From Devosia lucknowensis (GTDB taxonomy: Bacteria > Pseudomonadota > Alphaproteobacteria > Rhizobiales > Devosiaceae), in NCBI RefSeq assembly GCF_900177655.1, contig NZ_FXWK01000001.1, positions 248,001-312,000 on the forward strand: a DNA stretch of 64,000 nt. Direction: 5' to 3'. The position numbers and the translations under genes are program-made. The notes below the pieces were generated by a model, which made no database searches, was not told the origin of the DNA, and saw only the letters and a program-made list of their open reading frames with translations. Positions within the stretch are counted from its first letter, which is position 1; the number at the start of each line of letters is the position of its first letter. Of the stretch, positions 62,585 through 64,000 are shown in pieces.

Positions 62585-62953
62585 ATGGACGAAGGCGTCT
62601 ACGGCCAGGATATCGTCGCCCCGGCATGGGTTGCGCATGGTCTCGACTATGGCGACCGCGAGCGGGGAAGCAGCGGCGCCTTCGGCTATTTCTACAACTT
62701 CATCGACTATGGCTTTGTCGAAGGGGACGCCGAATATCGGGCGCGCCATTACCTCGATGAACAGGGCACGGCGCACTTCCTGCATCCGCCGGCTCAAGAT
62801 GATTTCGCGCTGAGAGTGCTCGTCTTTCTTGCCATGCGCTTCGAGCGCCTCGTGTGGCTGGATTCCCAACTGGGCTATGTCAACATCCCCGATGCGGTGA
62901 TGGCCGAGGTGGAGAAGCGAATGGACGCGCATATGGCGGCCCATTCAGGTTGA
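62585..62953 (+). CDS. Hypothetical protein downstream of DUF2207
   Basis: 122 residues, ATG one base after the DUF2207 stop, so translation is coupled. No signal peptide or membrane helix. Aromatic-rich middle (AFGYFYNFIDYGFVEGDAEYRARHYLDEQG) and a C-terminal helix (AVMAEVEKRMDAHMAAH). High third-position GC supports coding. No family recognised; likely works with the LemA/DUF2207 pair by position alone. Confidence 0.7.
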   Translation: MDEGVYGQDIVAPAWVAHGLDYGDRERGSSGAFGYFYNFIDYGFVEGDAEYRARHYLDEQGTAHFLHPPAQDDFALRVLVFLAMRFERLVWLDSQLGYVNIPDAVMAEVEKRMDAHMAAHSG

Positions 62954-63028
62954 GACCTCCTGCCTAGCGCATGGACAAGCCGACGCCCCCGCGCTAATCA
63001 CGCACACGCCTCAAAATCCGGTACTTTC

Positions 63029-64000
63029 ACATGCCCGAACTTCTGCTCGAACTCTTCTCCGAGGAAATCCCCGCCCGTTTCCAGCGTCGTGCGGCCGAAG
63101 ACCTCAAGAAGTCCGTCACCAATGCTCTGGTGGATGCAGGTCTGGTCTATGAAGGTGCCAAGGCTTTCGTGACCCCACGCCGTCTCGCCCTGTCGGTATC
63201 CGGCCTGCCGGTCCGCTCGCCAGACACGCGCGAGGAAAAAAAGGGCCCCAAGGTCGGGGCGCCGCAACCGGCCATCGACGGGTTCCTGCGGTCCGCCGGG
63301 CTGACTTCGCTCGATCAGGCCAAGATCGAAAGCGACCCCAAGAAGGGCGATTTCTACGTGGCGCAGATCGACAAGCCGGGCGCCGACGCGGTCGACCTGC
63401 TCTCGACCATCCTCCCCAAGGTGATGGGCGACTTCGGCTGGGCCAAGTCCATGCGCTGGGGTTCGGGCGGCTTCAATTGGGTCCGCCCCCTGCGCGCCAT
63501 AACCGCGACCTTCGGCACCGAGAATGACGAGCCGGTGGTCGTGCCGTTTTCCATTGCGGGCCTCGCCTCCGGCCAGACCACGTTCGGCCACCGTTTCCTG
63601 TCGCCCGATGCGATCCGCGTGAAGCGCTTCGACGACTACCAGATGGCGCTCGAACGCGCCAAGGTCGTGCTCGATATCGATCGCCGCAAGGACATTATCC
63701 GCACCGATGCGGATAATCTGGCCTTCGCGCAGGGCCTGAGCGTGATCCACGACGAAGGCTTGCTCGAAGAAGTGGCCGGTCTCGTCGAGTGGCCCAATGT
63801 GATGATGGGCTCGTTCGATCCGGAGTTCCTCAAGCTGCCGGAGGAAGTCATCATCGCCACCATTCGCGCCAACCAGAAATGCTTCTGCCTGCGCGATGCA
63901 TCCGGCAAGCTGGCCCCCAATTTCATCATCACCAGCAACACCATTCCTGTAGATGGCGGGGCCGTGGTCGTGGCCGGCAACGAACGCGTCATCCGCGCGC
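63029..64000 (+). CDS. glyS: Glycyl-tRNA synthetase beta subunit (3' end outside window)
   Basis: N-terminal ~324 residues of an expected ~700. Starts [24 protein letters not shown], then [15 protein letters not shown], and the [22 protein letters not shown] block typical of GlyS (cited in part). [11 protein letters not shown] is the later conserved patch. It provides tRNA-binding and editing domains for the alpha subunit encoded at 58.4 kb. Ribosome site not obvious at the ATG. Truncated by the window edge. Confidence 0.95.

Noticed and set aside
62394..62627. Poly-proline reading frame opposite the DUF2207 tail
   Set aside because: It is the reverse complement of the Gly-rich codons at the DUF2207 C-terminus.

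Overview
The window is a continuous stretch of high-GC alphaproteobacterial chromosome, almost certainly Hyphomicrobiales (Rhizobiales) and most like Devosia or a relative. The evidence is the plant-type glutamate-cysteine ligase, the cell-cycle methylase CcrM, an F0 operon with paired b and b' subunits separated from F1, the aa3 oxidase cluster with CtaB, CoxF, Cox11 and SURF1, and the neighbourhoods mutY-dciA-dsbA-smc and UDG/ETF-QO-TPR-ispE-polyprenyl synthase-glyQ-glyS. The genus is inference. I saw no rRNA or tRNA genes, insertion sequences, phage genes, CRISPR arrays, restriction systems or known defence islands. This is mostly core genome, and I did not find a convincing undescribed multi-gene system.

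Layout. Positions 1-9.8 kb: gshA (3' part cut by the window edge), rsmE, ubiA, a DUF6101-like protein, a CysQ-type phosphatase, DUF4170, an LpxB-like glycosyltransferase with DUF2093, xseA, a LysR regulator divergent from a DUF1127 protein, and a PilZ protein. Positions 9.8-20.1 kb: an IalB-like protein divergent from the coxB-coxA-ctaB-coxF-ctaG-ctaE-surf1 respiratory cluster, then thrC, an M16 peptidase and a GNAT acetyltransferase. Positions 20.3-26 kb: a membrane GGDEF-EAL protein, YqgE, a DsbD-alpha-like protein, a peroxiredoxin and a lipoprotein. Positions 26-30.7 kb: the glycine cleavage operon gcvT-gcvH-gcvPA-gcvPB behind a tandem glycine riboswitch. Positions 30.8-33.7 kb: atpI-atpB-atpE-atpF'-atpF behind a near-consensus sigma70 promoter.

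Positions 33.9-44.9 kb: a small coiled-coil protein, smc, dsbA, dciA, mutY, a secreted protein, ccrM, rnhB, DUF4180, a secreted protein and a HAD phosphatase. Positions 45-50.8 kb: a PA0069-type radical SAM protein with an apparent LexA box, two MFS transporters, moaB and a uracil-DNA glycosylase. Positions 50.8-64 kb: ETF-QO, a TPR protein, ispE, polyprenyl diphosphate synthase, a TrmN6-type methyltransferase, an S49 peptidase, glyQ, rnk, lemA-DUF2207 and the 5' part of glyS.

Functional themes are aerobic energy conversion (aa3 oxidase, ATP synthase, ETF-QO, and isoprenoid steps feeding quinone and haem A), one-carbon/glycine metabolism, chromosome maintenance and repair (Smc, DciA, MutY, RNase HII, UDG, ExoVII, CcrM), and envelope redox and signalling. 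The most useful new observations are regulatory: a GTTC-N7-GTTC LexA box overlapping a promoter for the radical SAM gene, CtrA-like sites before ccrM, a LysR-type operator array before the DUF1127 gene, an FNR/FixK-like site before coxB, and a family of G/C-rich palindromic intergenic repeats. Start codons were moved inward from the longest open frame where a ribosome-binding site, signal peptide or family length favoured it.
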